This document shows positions 43,001-51,000 of a DNA stretch of 64,000 nt, piece by piece; positions within the stretch are counted from its first letter, which is position 1; the number at the start of each line of letters is the position of its first letter. This DNA comes from G963662905 sp963676415 (GTDB taxonomy: Bacteria > Bacteroidota > Bacteroidia > Bacteroidales > WRLA01), in contig OY781097.1 of assembly GCA_963676415.1 (NCBI GenBank), forward strand, positions 4,278,001 through 4,342,000, given 5' to 3'. The position numbers and the translations under genes were made by a program. A model generated the notes under the pieces. It was not told the origin of the DNA and did not search any database. It saw only the letters and a list, made by a program, of their open reading frames with translations.

Positions 43001-44372
43001 CGATTGGGCAACACCCGACAACTGGAACAACAATGCTGTACCAAACCTCACAACTGATATTATTATTCCGGATGTTTCAAATGACCCGGTAATTTCATCA
43101 AGTACTGGCGCTAACTGCAATAATCTTAGCATTAAAGACGGAGCAGTATTAACCATAGAAGCTGGTGGAACTTTAATCACAAACGGAAACATTGCCAATA
43201 GCGGCACGATTAGTATTTCACATTCTATTGCCAACGACGATAAATGGCACCTGATATCAATGCCAAACAACAGCACAACAGCGAATTCTTTTCTTGGCAA
43301 GTACCTGCAAAGCTGGGATGAGACATCAAAAGAATGGGTTGACATTACCAATGTAGCTCAGGCACTCACAGCTGTAAAAGGATACAGTCTTTGGAGCCCC
43401 TCGGGAGGCCGTGGAAATATCACTTTTACAGGCACACCCAATACAGGTAATCAAAGCATTAGCCTGGCTTATCACGACAATAGCGAACAGAATGATGGCG
43501 CCAACCTCGTAGGCAACCCCTACCCTTCATACATAGACTGGGACCAAGTGAGTGGTTATGGCTCAAAATACACATGGGACGGTTCTGCATATAAAGCATA
43601 TACCCAAACCGGCAGTTATGGCACAGGCAGCCGCTATGTTGCTCCCATGGAAGGATTTTTTGTAGTTACCAATTCAAACGGAACAGCATTCACACTCACC
43701 AATGCCATGCGCACGCACAATTCAGCGAAAAAAGAAGCCAGTGCCCTTACCAACGGAATCGTCCTTTCGGCCAACAGCGAAAACTACAGCGATGCGCTCT
43801 ATATCGTTTTCGATCAAAGTGCTAACGAAAACTTCGAGCTGCCCAGTGATGCATGGAAATTCATCAGCGGTACAGCAGGTATTTCCCAGCTTTGGTCGAA
43901 ATGCCCTGATGGAAATCTCGCGGTGGATGTCCGCCCCGCCACAGAAACCATACAGCTCGGTTTCACCAATAATGAAGCAGGCACCTACGTCATCGGCATC
44001 AAAGAAATAGCCGACATCAGCACCGCAATCCTCGAAGATACAAAGCTTAATATCTTCCACAAACTTAGTGATGGAGATTATAGCTTTGACTGGAGTTTAA
44101 ACGATGATGAAACACGATTTAAACTGCACCTCAACACTACTGCAGTGGAAGACCTCAGCAGTAGTGATGTGCAGGCGTATGTGGCCGGTAGCAACATCAT
44201 CATCCAAAGTGAAATGCAAACGGAACACATCACACTGACCGATATCACCGGCAGGACATTGGGCGTGTGGAAAAACACAGAAAGCATCCCCGCACCTGAA
44301 ACGCCTGGGGTTTATTTGGTAACCGTTGCATTGGAAAATCAAATAGTAACGAAAAAAATAATCATTGAATAA
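40053..44372 (+). CDS. Giant T9SS surface protein B: LamG x2, C-type lectin
   Basis: 1439 aa. Signal peptide MKNFILLIGIALLSLNLPAQ. LamG 1 (about 22-190) is nearly identical in DNA to that of protein A. LamG 2 (246-395; LDFDGENDYISINSLHMSGS) is a different sequence, followed again by about 920 bp that nearly match A. The C-type lectin domain (about 809-957; ARSAALAKRFGLAQGYLATV, TWIGAADSETEGIWKWMDGP, NWWTNEPNNAYGSTGEDCAH) is related but diverged. The beta-helix-like part and the C-terminal sorting domain (ITLTDITGRTLGVWKNTESI...TKKIIIE) close the protein. Same cassette order as A: palindrome and 69-aa gene follow. Role as for A; the swapped LamG module suggests a different ligand. Confidence 0.9.
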   Translation: MKNFILLIGIALLSLNLPAQNNCLEFDGTDDYISVPDDNSLDLSSSMTIEFWVYLGSSSGKEVISKSIADNNENFRIYIDQSNSSQIYFDYGNKYCQSHSFSLTTYAWYHMAFSVSAGNTGTIYVNGIEASAYSTRETAEATIPTNNEAMQIGGCNFTERYFQGKIDEVRIWDDVRTETEIRQNMYRELTAPSGEANLIAYYKFNETSGTTADDAKGSNNGTLTNYGSQSGYWQTSPAMFGPKTLLDFDGENDYISINSLHMSGSVFTVETWVYLDAFGDPNLDANIANLIRGGDENFVLRIGDGGMPNNMPQFVVNIGGHQRLNANARLNLNTWYHIAGVYDGSMMYLYINGKLDKSQSQTGNLTTTSHALGLGGEDRNLDGQMDEVRIWNTARTASQIRNNMCKSLTGNESGLVAYYNFDNTSGTVLQDFSGNGYNGALQNMDNTDWVSSSAFNTWLNTSSSSWATATNWSMGSKPVSESVGIYSYTGGSTPTFTNGDEAGGGNIVINMSSDWSLGGYFSVSGNLITESDINLNGQTISLGTSAYLIEDEGRIYGSSGQIQTTRNLSNIDENIAGLGAEITTSANMGSTTITRTHVANSSPASIERRFNIAPTNNSGLNATLVFHYNNDELDGLTASALELYKSTDGGTNWTDQNGSINTFHNTITLNGIESFSLWTAMESEEVNPPILETQNPVHDYVKNSPAFLLAPEVTVTTSTNMNNATISISPIVTEDVLSVDDLPVGLSSSWDNSTKILSISGSGSASDYQTALRNVKFETSAAAEDTRTIDFILGDGIGLMIDGEQHYYEVIDNGGSISWDNARSAALAKRFGLAQGYLATVTSQNENDYLAEKVSADTWIGAADSETEGIWKWMDGPEAGTQFWESDLNAGTSSTTNYGSAVNGEYANWWTNEPNNAYGSTGEDCAHMYGSNSSQPGYWNDYYNNYSVQYYIIEYGGDGSDFTTIDYATVVVNGVSWTGSLDSDWATPDNWNNNAVPNLTTDIIIPDVSNDPVISSSTGANCNNLSIKDGAVLTIEAGGTLITNGNIANSGTISISHSIANDDKWHLISMPNNSTTANSFLGKYLQSWDETSKEWVDITNVAQALTAVKGYSLWSPSGGRGNITFTGTPNTGNQSISLAYHDNSEQNDGANLVGNPYPSYIDWDQVSGYGSKYTWDGSAYKAYTQTGSYGTGSRYVAPMEGFFVVTNSNGTAFTLTNAMRTHNSAKKEASALTNGIVLSANSENYSDALYIVFDQSANENFELPSDAWKFISGTAGISQLWSKCPDGNLAVDVRPATETIQLGFTNNEAGTYVIGIKEIADISTAILEDTKLNIFHKLSDGDYSFDWSLNDDETRFKLHLNTTAVEDLSSSDVQAYVAGSNIIIQSEMQTEHITLTDITGRTLGVWKNTESIPAPETPGVYLVTVALENQIVTKKIIIE

Positions 44373-44376
44373 ATTA

Positions 44377-44457
44377 GAACACAGATAACACAGATTGTGC
44401 GGATTTGCGCTGATTTCATCCGTGTAAAATCAGTTCAATCTGTGTCATCCGCGTTCC
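44377..44457. repeat. 81-nt palindromic intergenic repeat, copy 2
   Basis: GAACACAGATAACACAGATTG at the left pairs with the right end CAATCTGTGTCATCCGCGTT plus C (18 of 21 positions). Identical to copy 3 along its length as far as I can see. Confidence 0.75.
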
Positions 44458-44474
44458 ATTAAAACCAAAAACCT

Positions 44475-44684
44475 ATGAAAAAAATCATCCTTACTATCGC
44501 AATTGCCATTATGGCTTTGACCATCAACGCACAAACCCCACCGGAGCCCAATGGCGGAAGTAATCCAGGAGGCGGAAACAATCCCGTAGGCGGCGGAGCG
44601 CCCATTGGCAGTGGAATTGCTGTTTTAATGGCGCTGGGTGCGGCTTATGGCGTTAGAAAAATAAACTCCCAAAAAGACCAATAA
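44475..44684 (+). CDS. 69-aa tripartite small protein, copy 2 (PID-CTERM-like)
   Basis: Signal peptide (MKKIILTIAIAIMALTINAQ), a Pro/Gly/Asn stretch (TPPEPNGGSNPGGGNNPVGG), PIGSG, hydrophobic helix (IAVLMALGAAYGV) and a basic tail (RKINSQKDQ). The first 57 or so residues are the same as in copy 3 at 47700, and only the tail differs (RKIN... against KKLF...). It is 102 nt after giant protein B and 20 nt before giant protein C. Confidence 0.75.
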   Translation: MKKIILTIAIAIMALTINAQTPPEPNGGSNPGGGNNPVGGGAPIGSGIAVLMALGAAYGVRKINSQKDQ

Positions 44685-44704
44685 TTTATAAAAACCACAA
44701 AATC

Positions 44705-47596
44705 ATGAAAAAAACGCTACAGTTTCTCTTAATAATTACAGCCGTATTATTATCCGGCATGCTGTATTCCCAAAACAATTGCCTGGAATTTGATGGGACG
44801 GATGATTATATAAATTGCGGAAACATTGGATTCGGCGGCACCGGGGCTACACTCGAAGGATGGGTGTATGTAGATAATTTTCTTGGCAATGCATCAAATA
44901 TCAACACTTTATTTGGCCGGGAATGGGACAACGCCAATTTATTACTTCGACTCGGTGATGGGGGTTCCTTAAGCAATCATCAAGTCCAGTTTTTAATTTG
45001 TACTGCAACTAATTGTTATTCTCTGGCATCAGCCTCAGCACTGGAAACAGATACCTGGTATCATATTGCCGGTGTTTTTGATGCCTCTGCAGGTATGAAA
45101 ATTTACATAAATGGTGTACTTGACGCAAGTTTATCAACAGCAGGCAATCTAAACAGTACTTCATCGCAAAATTTCATTATAGGCAGTTACAATGATGGAA
45201 CAGCAAGATATTTTGATGGATTTATGGACGAAATCAGAGTCTGGAATGATGCCCGTACCGAAACAGAAATCCGCCAAAATATGTACCGGGAGCTCCCCAA
45301 TCCTTCCGGAGAAGCAAACCTGGCAGCCTATTATAAATTAAATGAAACCAGCGGCACCACAGCCGATGATGCAAAAGGCAGCAATGATGGAACACTAACG
45401 AATTACGGCAGCCAATCCGGCTACTGGCAGACTTCACCCGCTATGTTTGGGCCGAAGAATTGTTTGGAGTTTGATGGGTTAAATGATTATGTGAGAGTCG
45501 GAACAGAAGCAAGTCCGGATTTCACCCCAGGCACCATTAGTTTTTGGATAAAACCAAAAGCAACTCCCACAAACCATGCAAGGGTATTTTCAGATGATTG
45601 GGATGATGATGAAATTTATCTTTTTAGTGGTGCGGGAAATGTAGCCACCTGGCATATGATTAATGGAGATGAATTAATATCATCAAGTCCATTACCTAAT
45701 GGCAAGTGGACTCATGTGGCCATTACCTTAGACAACACAAGCTCTAAGCTTTACATAAATGGAATACTGGACGATGAGTCTGGACCTGCAGATGTTTTAA
45801 TTGAAAATATATTTGAGATTGGTGGTTATAGCACAAGTGGTAATCTTGAAGTAGTTAATGGCTATCTGGATGAGTTCCGAATCTGGAGTGATGTACGTAC
45901 AGAATCAGAAATACGGGAATATATGTACAAAAACCTGACAGGTAATGAAGATGGCCTTATCGCCTATTATAGTTTTGATAATGCTTCGGGAACAGTTTTA
46001 CAAGATATTTCTGGTAATGGCCATGATGGAACATTAACCAATATGACAAATGATGATTGGGTTTCATCTTCCCCTTTCAACATCTGGCTAAACACTGCAT
46101 CTTCATCTTGGGCAACAACAACAAACTGGAGCCGGGGCATTGTACCTACCTCATCCGATAATGTGGGGGTTTATTCTTATAGTGGAGGAACCAATCCATC
46201 CCTCACCGGAAACCTTAGTGTTCAAAATCTATTTCTGGGAGAAGGAAGCAATTTCAACCTCAGCGGCAATCTGAGCACAGCAGCTAATACCTTTCTATAC
46301 AGCCCCTTGAGCTTTACATCCGGGCAAACAGTCACTATTAACGGAAACCTTTTTATTGATGATGCAGCAAAAACAGCAAACCTAAACCTTGCATCCGGCG
46401 CCAGCATGATTACTGAAGGAAGCGTTGAAGGCAGCGCAGACATTGATATGGACATCACTTCAGGCACATGGCATTTGATCTCTGCGCCTGTTTCGGGTAT
46501 CCAAAGCGGAATGTTTGAAGGAAATTACCTGCAACTATGGAACGAAAGCTCTCATCTTTGGGAAGACATTACAGTGCTTGACTACGATCTTGATGCCTTG
46601 AGCGGTTTCAATCTTTGGCATGATGCAAAAGCCAATACCACATTCACCTTCAGCGGTACGCCTTTTACAGGAGAGCAAAGTATTAGCCTGAGTTATAATA
46701 CCAGTGCAGGCACAAACGATGGCGCCAATCTCGTAGGAAACCCCTACCCTTCTTACATCGACTGGGATCAGGTGAGTGGTTATGGTTCAAAATACACATG
46801 GGACGGTTCTGCATATAAAGCATATACCCAAACCGGCAGTTATGGCGCAGGCAGCCGCTATGTTGCACCCATGGAAGGATTCTTTGTAGTCACCAATTCA
46901 ACAGGGAATACATTTACTCTTACCAATGCTATGCGCACGCACAATTCAGCGAAAAAAGAAGCCAGTGCCCTTACCAACGGAATCGTCCTTTCGGCCAACA
47001 GCGAAAACTACAGCGATGCGCTTTATATCGTTTTCGATCAAAGTGCTAACGAAAACTTCGAGCTGCCCCGCGATGCATGGAAATTTATCAGTGGTACAGC
47101 AGGTATTTCCCAGCTTTGGTCGAAATGCCCTGATGGAAATCTCGCGGTGGATGTCCGCCCCGCCACAGAAACCATACAGCTCGGTTTCACCAATAATGAA
47201 GCAGGCACCTACGTCATCGGCATCAAAGAAATAGCCGACATCAGCACCGCAATCCTCGAAGATACAAAGCTTAATATCTTCCACAAACTTAGTGATGGAG
47301 ATTATAGCTTTGACTGGAGTTTAAACGATGATGAAACACGATTTAAACTGCACCTCAACACTACTGCAGTGGAAGACCTCAGCAGTAGTGATGTGCAGGC
47401 GTATGTGGCCGGTAGCAACATCATCATCCAAAGTGAAATGCAAACGGAACACATCACACTGACCGATATCACCGGCAGGACATTGGGCGTTTGGGACAAT
47501 ACGGAAAGCATCCCCGCACCTGCAACGGCCGGGGTGTATCTAGTAACCGTTGCATCGGAAAATCAAATAGTAACGAAAAAAATAATCATTGAATAA
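44705..47596 (+). CDS. Giant T9SS surface protein C: LamG x2, no lectin domain
   Basis: 963 aa. Signal peptide MKKTLQFLLIITAVLLSGMLYSQ. LamG 1 (about 24-195; EFDGTDDYINCGNIGFGGTG, GFMDEIRVWND) and LamG 2 (252-410; EFDGLNDYVRVGTEASPDFT, GYLDEFRIWSD) are unlike those in A and B. The C-type lectin domain and the repeat before it are absent, which explains the smaller size. From about 46718 onward the DNA matches A and B almost exactly: 46930-47070 like A, then 47079-47596 like B, up to the C-terminal sorting domain (LTDITGRTLGVWDNTESIPA, KKIIIE). It starts 20 nt after small gene 2 and may be co-transcribed with it. Confidence 0.9.
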   Translation: MKKTLQFLLIITAVLLSGMLYSQNNCLEFDGTDDYINCGNIGFGGTGATLEGWVYVDNFLGNASNINTLFGREWDNANLLLRLGDGGSLSNHQVQFLICTATNCYSLASASALETDTWYHIAGVFDASAGMKIYINGVLDASLSTAGNLNSTSSQNFIIGSYNDGTARYFDGFMDEIRVWNDARTETEIRQNMYRELPNPSGEANLAAYYKLNETSGTTADDAKGSNDGTLTNYGSQSGYWQTSPAMFGPKNCLEFDGLNDYVRVGTEASPDFTPGTISFWIKPKATPTNHARVFSDDWDDDEIYLFSGAGNVATWHMINGDELISSSPLPNGKWTHVAITLDNTSSKLYINGILDDESGPADVLIENIFEIGGYSTSGNLEVVNGYLDEFRIWSDVRTESEIREYMYKNLTGNEDGLIAYYSFDNASGTVLQDISGNGHDGTLTNMTNDDWVSSSPFNIWLNTASSSWATTTNWSRGIVPTSSDNVGVYSYSGGTNPSLTGNLSVQNLFLGEGSNFNLSGNLSTAANTFLYSPLSFTSGQTVTINGNLFIDDAAKTANLNLASGASMITEGSVEGSADIDMDITSGTWHLISAPVSGIQSGMFEGNYLQLWNESSHLWEDITVLDYDLDALSGFNLWHDAKANTTFTFSGTPFTGEQSISLSYNTSAGTNDGANLVGNPYPSYIDWDQVSGYGSKYTWDGSAYKAYTQTGSYGAGSRYVAPMEGFFVVTNSTGNTFTLTNAMRTHNSAKKEASALTNGIVLSANSENYSDALYIVFDQSANENFELPRDAWKFISGTAGISQLWSKCPDGNLAVDVRPATETIQLGFTNNEAGTYVIGIKEIADISTAILEDTKLNIFHKLSDGDYSFDWSLNDDETRFKLHLNTTAVEDLSSSDVQAYVAGSNIIIQSEMQTEHITLTDITGRTLGVWDNTESIPAPATAGVYLVTVASENQIVTKKIIIE

Positions 47597-47600
47597 ATTA

Positions 47601-47681
47601 GAACACAGATAACACAGATTGTGCGGATTTGCGCTGATTTCATCCGTGTAAAATCAGTTCAATCTGTGTCATCCGCGTTCC
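47601..47681. repeat. 81-nt palindromic intergenic repeat, copy 3
   Basis: Same as copy 2, again placed directly after the stop codon of a giant gene (TAA at 47594-47596) and 18 nt before the next 69-aa gene. Confidence 0.75.
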
Positions 47682-47699
47682 ATCAAAAGCCAAAAACCT

Positions 47700-47909
47700 A
47701 TGAAAAAGATCATCCTTACCATCGCAATTGCCATTATGGCTTTGACCATCAACGCACAAACCCCACCGGAGCCCAATGGCGGTAGTAATCCAGGAGGCGG
47801 AAACAATCCCGTAGGCGGCGGAGCGCCCATTGGCAGCGGAATTGCTGTTTTAATGGCCCTGGGCGCGGCTTATGGAGCCAAAAAGCTTTTTACCAACAAA
47901 GAAGAATAA
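47700..47909 (+). CDS. 69-aa tripartite small protein, copy 3 (PID-CTERM-like)
   Basis: Same plan as copies 1 and 2: signal peptide, Pro/Gly/Asn segment, PIGSG motif, hydrophobic helix IAVLMALGAAYGA and basic tail KKLFTNKEE. The DNA is almost identical to copy 2 for the first 170 nt and then diverges. Together with the upstream 520 bp of gene C it forms one long block shared with the end of gene B plus copy 2. Confidence 0.75.
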   Translation: MKKIILTIAIAIMALTINAQTPPEPNGGSNPGGGNNPVGGGAPIGSGIAVLMALGAAYGAKKLFTNKEE

Positions 47910-48059
47910 GTTGCAAAGCAGCCAGGAATCTCAAAATAAATTCAAAAACAGCCTGTATCTTCCCCAAGCCCAGGCTGTTTTGCATACACCTAAGCAAAAG
48001 CAGTAAAGCGCATCTCATTTATTTGTTTGAGCAAGCTATGAAAACATAAAACCAAAAAC

Positions 48060-51000
48060 ATGAACCGATCGCCATATCTCATTTTACTAATCGCTCTGGT
48101 GGTATTCGCCGGACTCGTTCAAGCTCAAAATAATTGTCTGGAATTTGATGGGACGGACGACAATGTTTCAGGCACATCATTTTCAAGCGTAAGTGATAAT
48201 TTTACCTATGAACTTTGGGCATATCCTACGACAACTATTACGATAGGTACTGAAGCTACAAGTGGGACTTTCGGAGTAAGCGGGCAACGATATGCGGTTG
48301 GACCGGTTCATGGCGGCTCTTCGGGCAATGCTTATGCCGGAATATCCATTGGCACAAATGGAGTAGGCGTTTTTGAGCACGCTGATAATTATCTTCCTGC
48401 TTTATTATTTTGGGAAGGGAGCATTTCAGGCTGGACACATATTGCAGTATGCTATACAAACAAACAAGCAAAACTTTATGTGAATGGGATTTTGGTCAAA
48501 ACCGGTTTAACGTCCACCAAAACAGTTCATCCCAATTCAAATTTGGGATTATCGTATGGCTATTTTGAAGGAAAGATTGACGAATTCAGGTTATGGAATG
48601 ATGTACGCACCGAAACTGAAATCCGCCAGAATATGTACCGCGAACTTCCCGACCCGGGCAGTGAAAGCAGTCTGACGGCCTATTTCCAAATGAACAGCAA
48701 CCTGAATGATGCCAGCTCAAACAGCAATAACGGCACCTTTAATGGCGGCGCAGCAACTTACACCACCTCCCCGGCTATGTTCGGCCCCAAAAATGCTTTG
48801 GAATTTGATGGACTCAACGATTATGTGGATTGTGGAATAAACCAAACGGCATTGGGCACAGAATTCACCATCGAAGCATGGATATATCCCGAATCTGCCA
48901 GCAATTACAGAGGCGTGGCCGGGGCACATCATGATGACCTGACAAATAAAAAAGGTATTGTTTTTGGGCAATATACAGGAAGCTACCTAAGCTTTGCTTT
49001 TGGCACGAACAGTAACTGGGCCTGGTTAGATTGCAGTCCTCCTGATCTGGACACATGGACTCATATATCAGCAACATACAGCAGCCAAAATTACATCAAA
49101 GTATATTACAATGGTTTGCTCGTTGGAGAGACAAACACTGTTGGAACTTTTGCTCCTTATGGTGCTTTCTGGATTGGTCGGGCACATGAAGCCTCTGACC
49201 GATATTTTGATGGCAAAATTGATGAGGTCCGCATCTGGGGTGATGTGCGCTCAGCAACAGAAATCCGCGAAAATATGTGCAAAAACCTGGATGGCAATGA
49301 AAGCGGTTTGCTGGCCTATTATAATTGCGATCATATTCAATTAAACAATTCCACCGAATTATATGAATTGGCAGATTATGCCGCCAATGCTTATGATGGG
49401 ACCGTAGTGAATGGAACTTCTGCTGTTTCGTCCGATGCTTTCTACACCTGGCTCAATACTTCTTCAACAGACTGGAACACAAACGCAAACTGGAGCACAG
49501 GGAGCGAACCTGCCGGAGATAACAATATTGGAATTTATAATTTTGGAGGAAGTTTTCCTGTATTTGTAAACGAAGGAGGAGCTTATGATTATGGCAGTAT
49601 CGTATTAGGCCCTTCTGCCTCGTTTACTTTATCACAACAAATATCTCTGAAAGGAAATCTAATCCTGGAAAGCGACCTTGATATTAATGGAAAATCAATT
49701 TCATTGAATTTTACAGGCAACCTCATAGAAGATCAGGGGGTATTATACGGTAGCGAAGGATCCATAACAACTACCCGTGAACTGAATAATATTTCTTCGG
49801 AAAATGTAGCCGGTTTGGGCGCGGAAATAAGCACAACACAAAATCTTGGCTATACAGGCATTACGCGCAGATATGGCACCTGGCTAAACGATCCGCTGGG
49901 TATGGGAAGAATTTATTATGTAGCGCCTTATGGCAGCAATGAAAACCTGGACGCAACCCTGGTAATACACTATGCAGAAGATGAGCTTAATGGCTTAAAT
50001 GAAGCCAATCTGAATTTATACACTACAGAAGAATTTACGAGCTGGGGCAGTTGGTCACCTGTGTCCGGAGCTACAGTCAATACAACAGAAAACACCATTA
50101 CACTCAGCGGCATTAACAGCTTTCAAAAATGGTGGACCGCCTCCGACGGAACCTATGTTACCGGAAATGCACTGAATTTTGATGGTACGGATGATTATGT
50201 GGATTGCGGTATTAACCAAACATCCCTGGGAACGGATTTTACTATCGAAGCGTGGATATATCCGGAATCCGGATCCAATTATAAAGGCGTTGCAGGGGCA
50301 CATGAAGATAATGGATCATCAAAAAAAGGGGTGATTTTCGGACAGTATGAAAGCGGGAATATTAGCTTTGGGTTAGGTACAACAGCCAATACCTGGAGCG
50401 TAATCAACTGCGCCCCTCCTGAGCTGAACAAATGGACACATATTGTAGCTATTTACAGTAGTGAAAATTATATCAAAGTATATTATAACGGCTTATTTGC
50501 TGGCGAAACGACAACAGGCACTTTTGACCCTTATGACTATTTCTGGATTGGACGGGCATTGGATGGCTTTGACCGGTATTTCGATGGCAAAATTGACGAA
50601 TTGCGCATTTGGACTGACGTCCGCAGCGAGCAGGAAATCAGAAACAATATGTGCCAAACTTTAAATGGCAATGAAAGCGGTTTGCTGGCCTATTACCGTT
50701 TTAATGAAACATCAGGAAATATTACGCATGATGCCACAAGCAATTCCAATAACGGAACCATTCAGAATTTTGACTGGGAAATCACGGATTACTGGTTGGA
50801 TTCCGATGCTTTTACCAGCTGGACTGGCAACAGCAACACAGCATGGGCTACAAGCGGTAACTGGACAGATGGCGCCCCTCTGGCTACAAGCAATGTCGGG
50901 ATTTACAATAATTCCAATAATCCCGTTTTAAGCGGCAGCCCTACGGTCAATAATCTTGTGCTTGCGAATTCTTCAACAATGACTTTATCATCAGGCCTAA

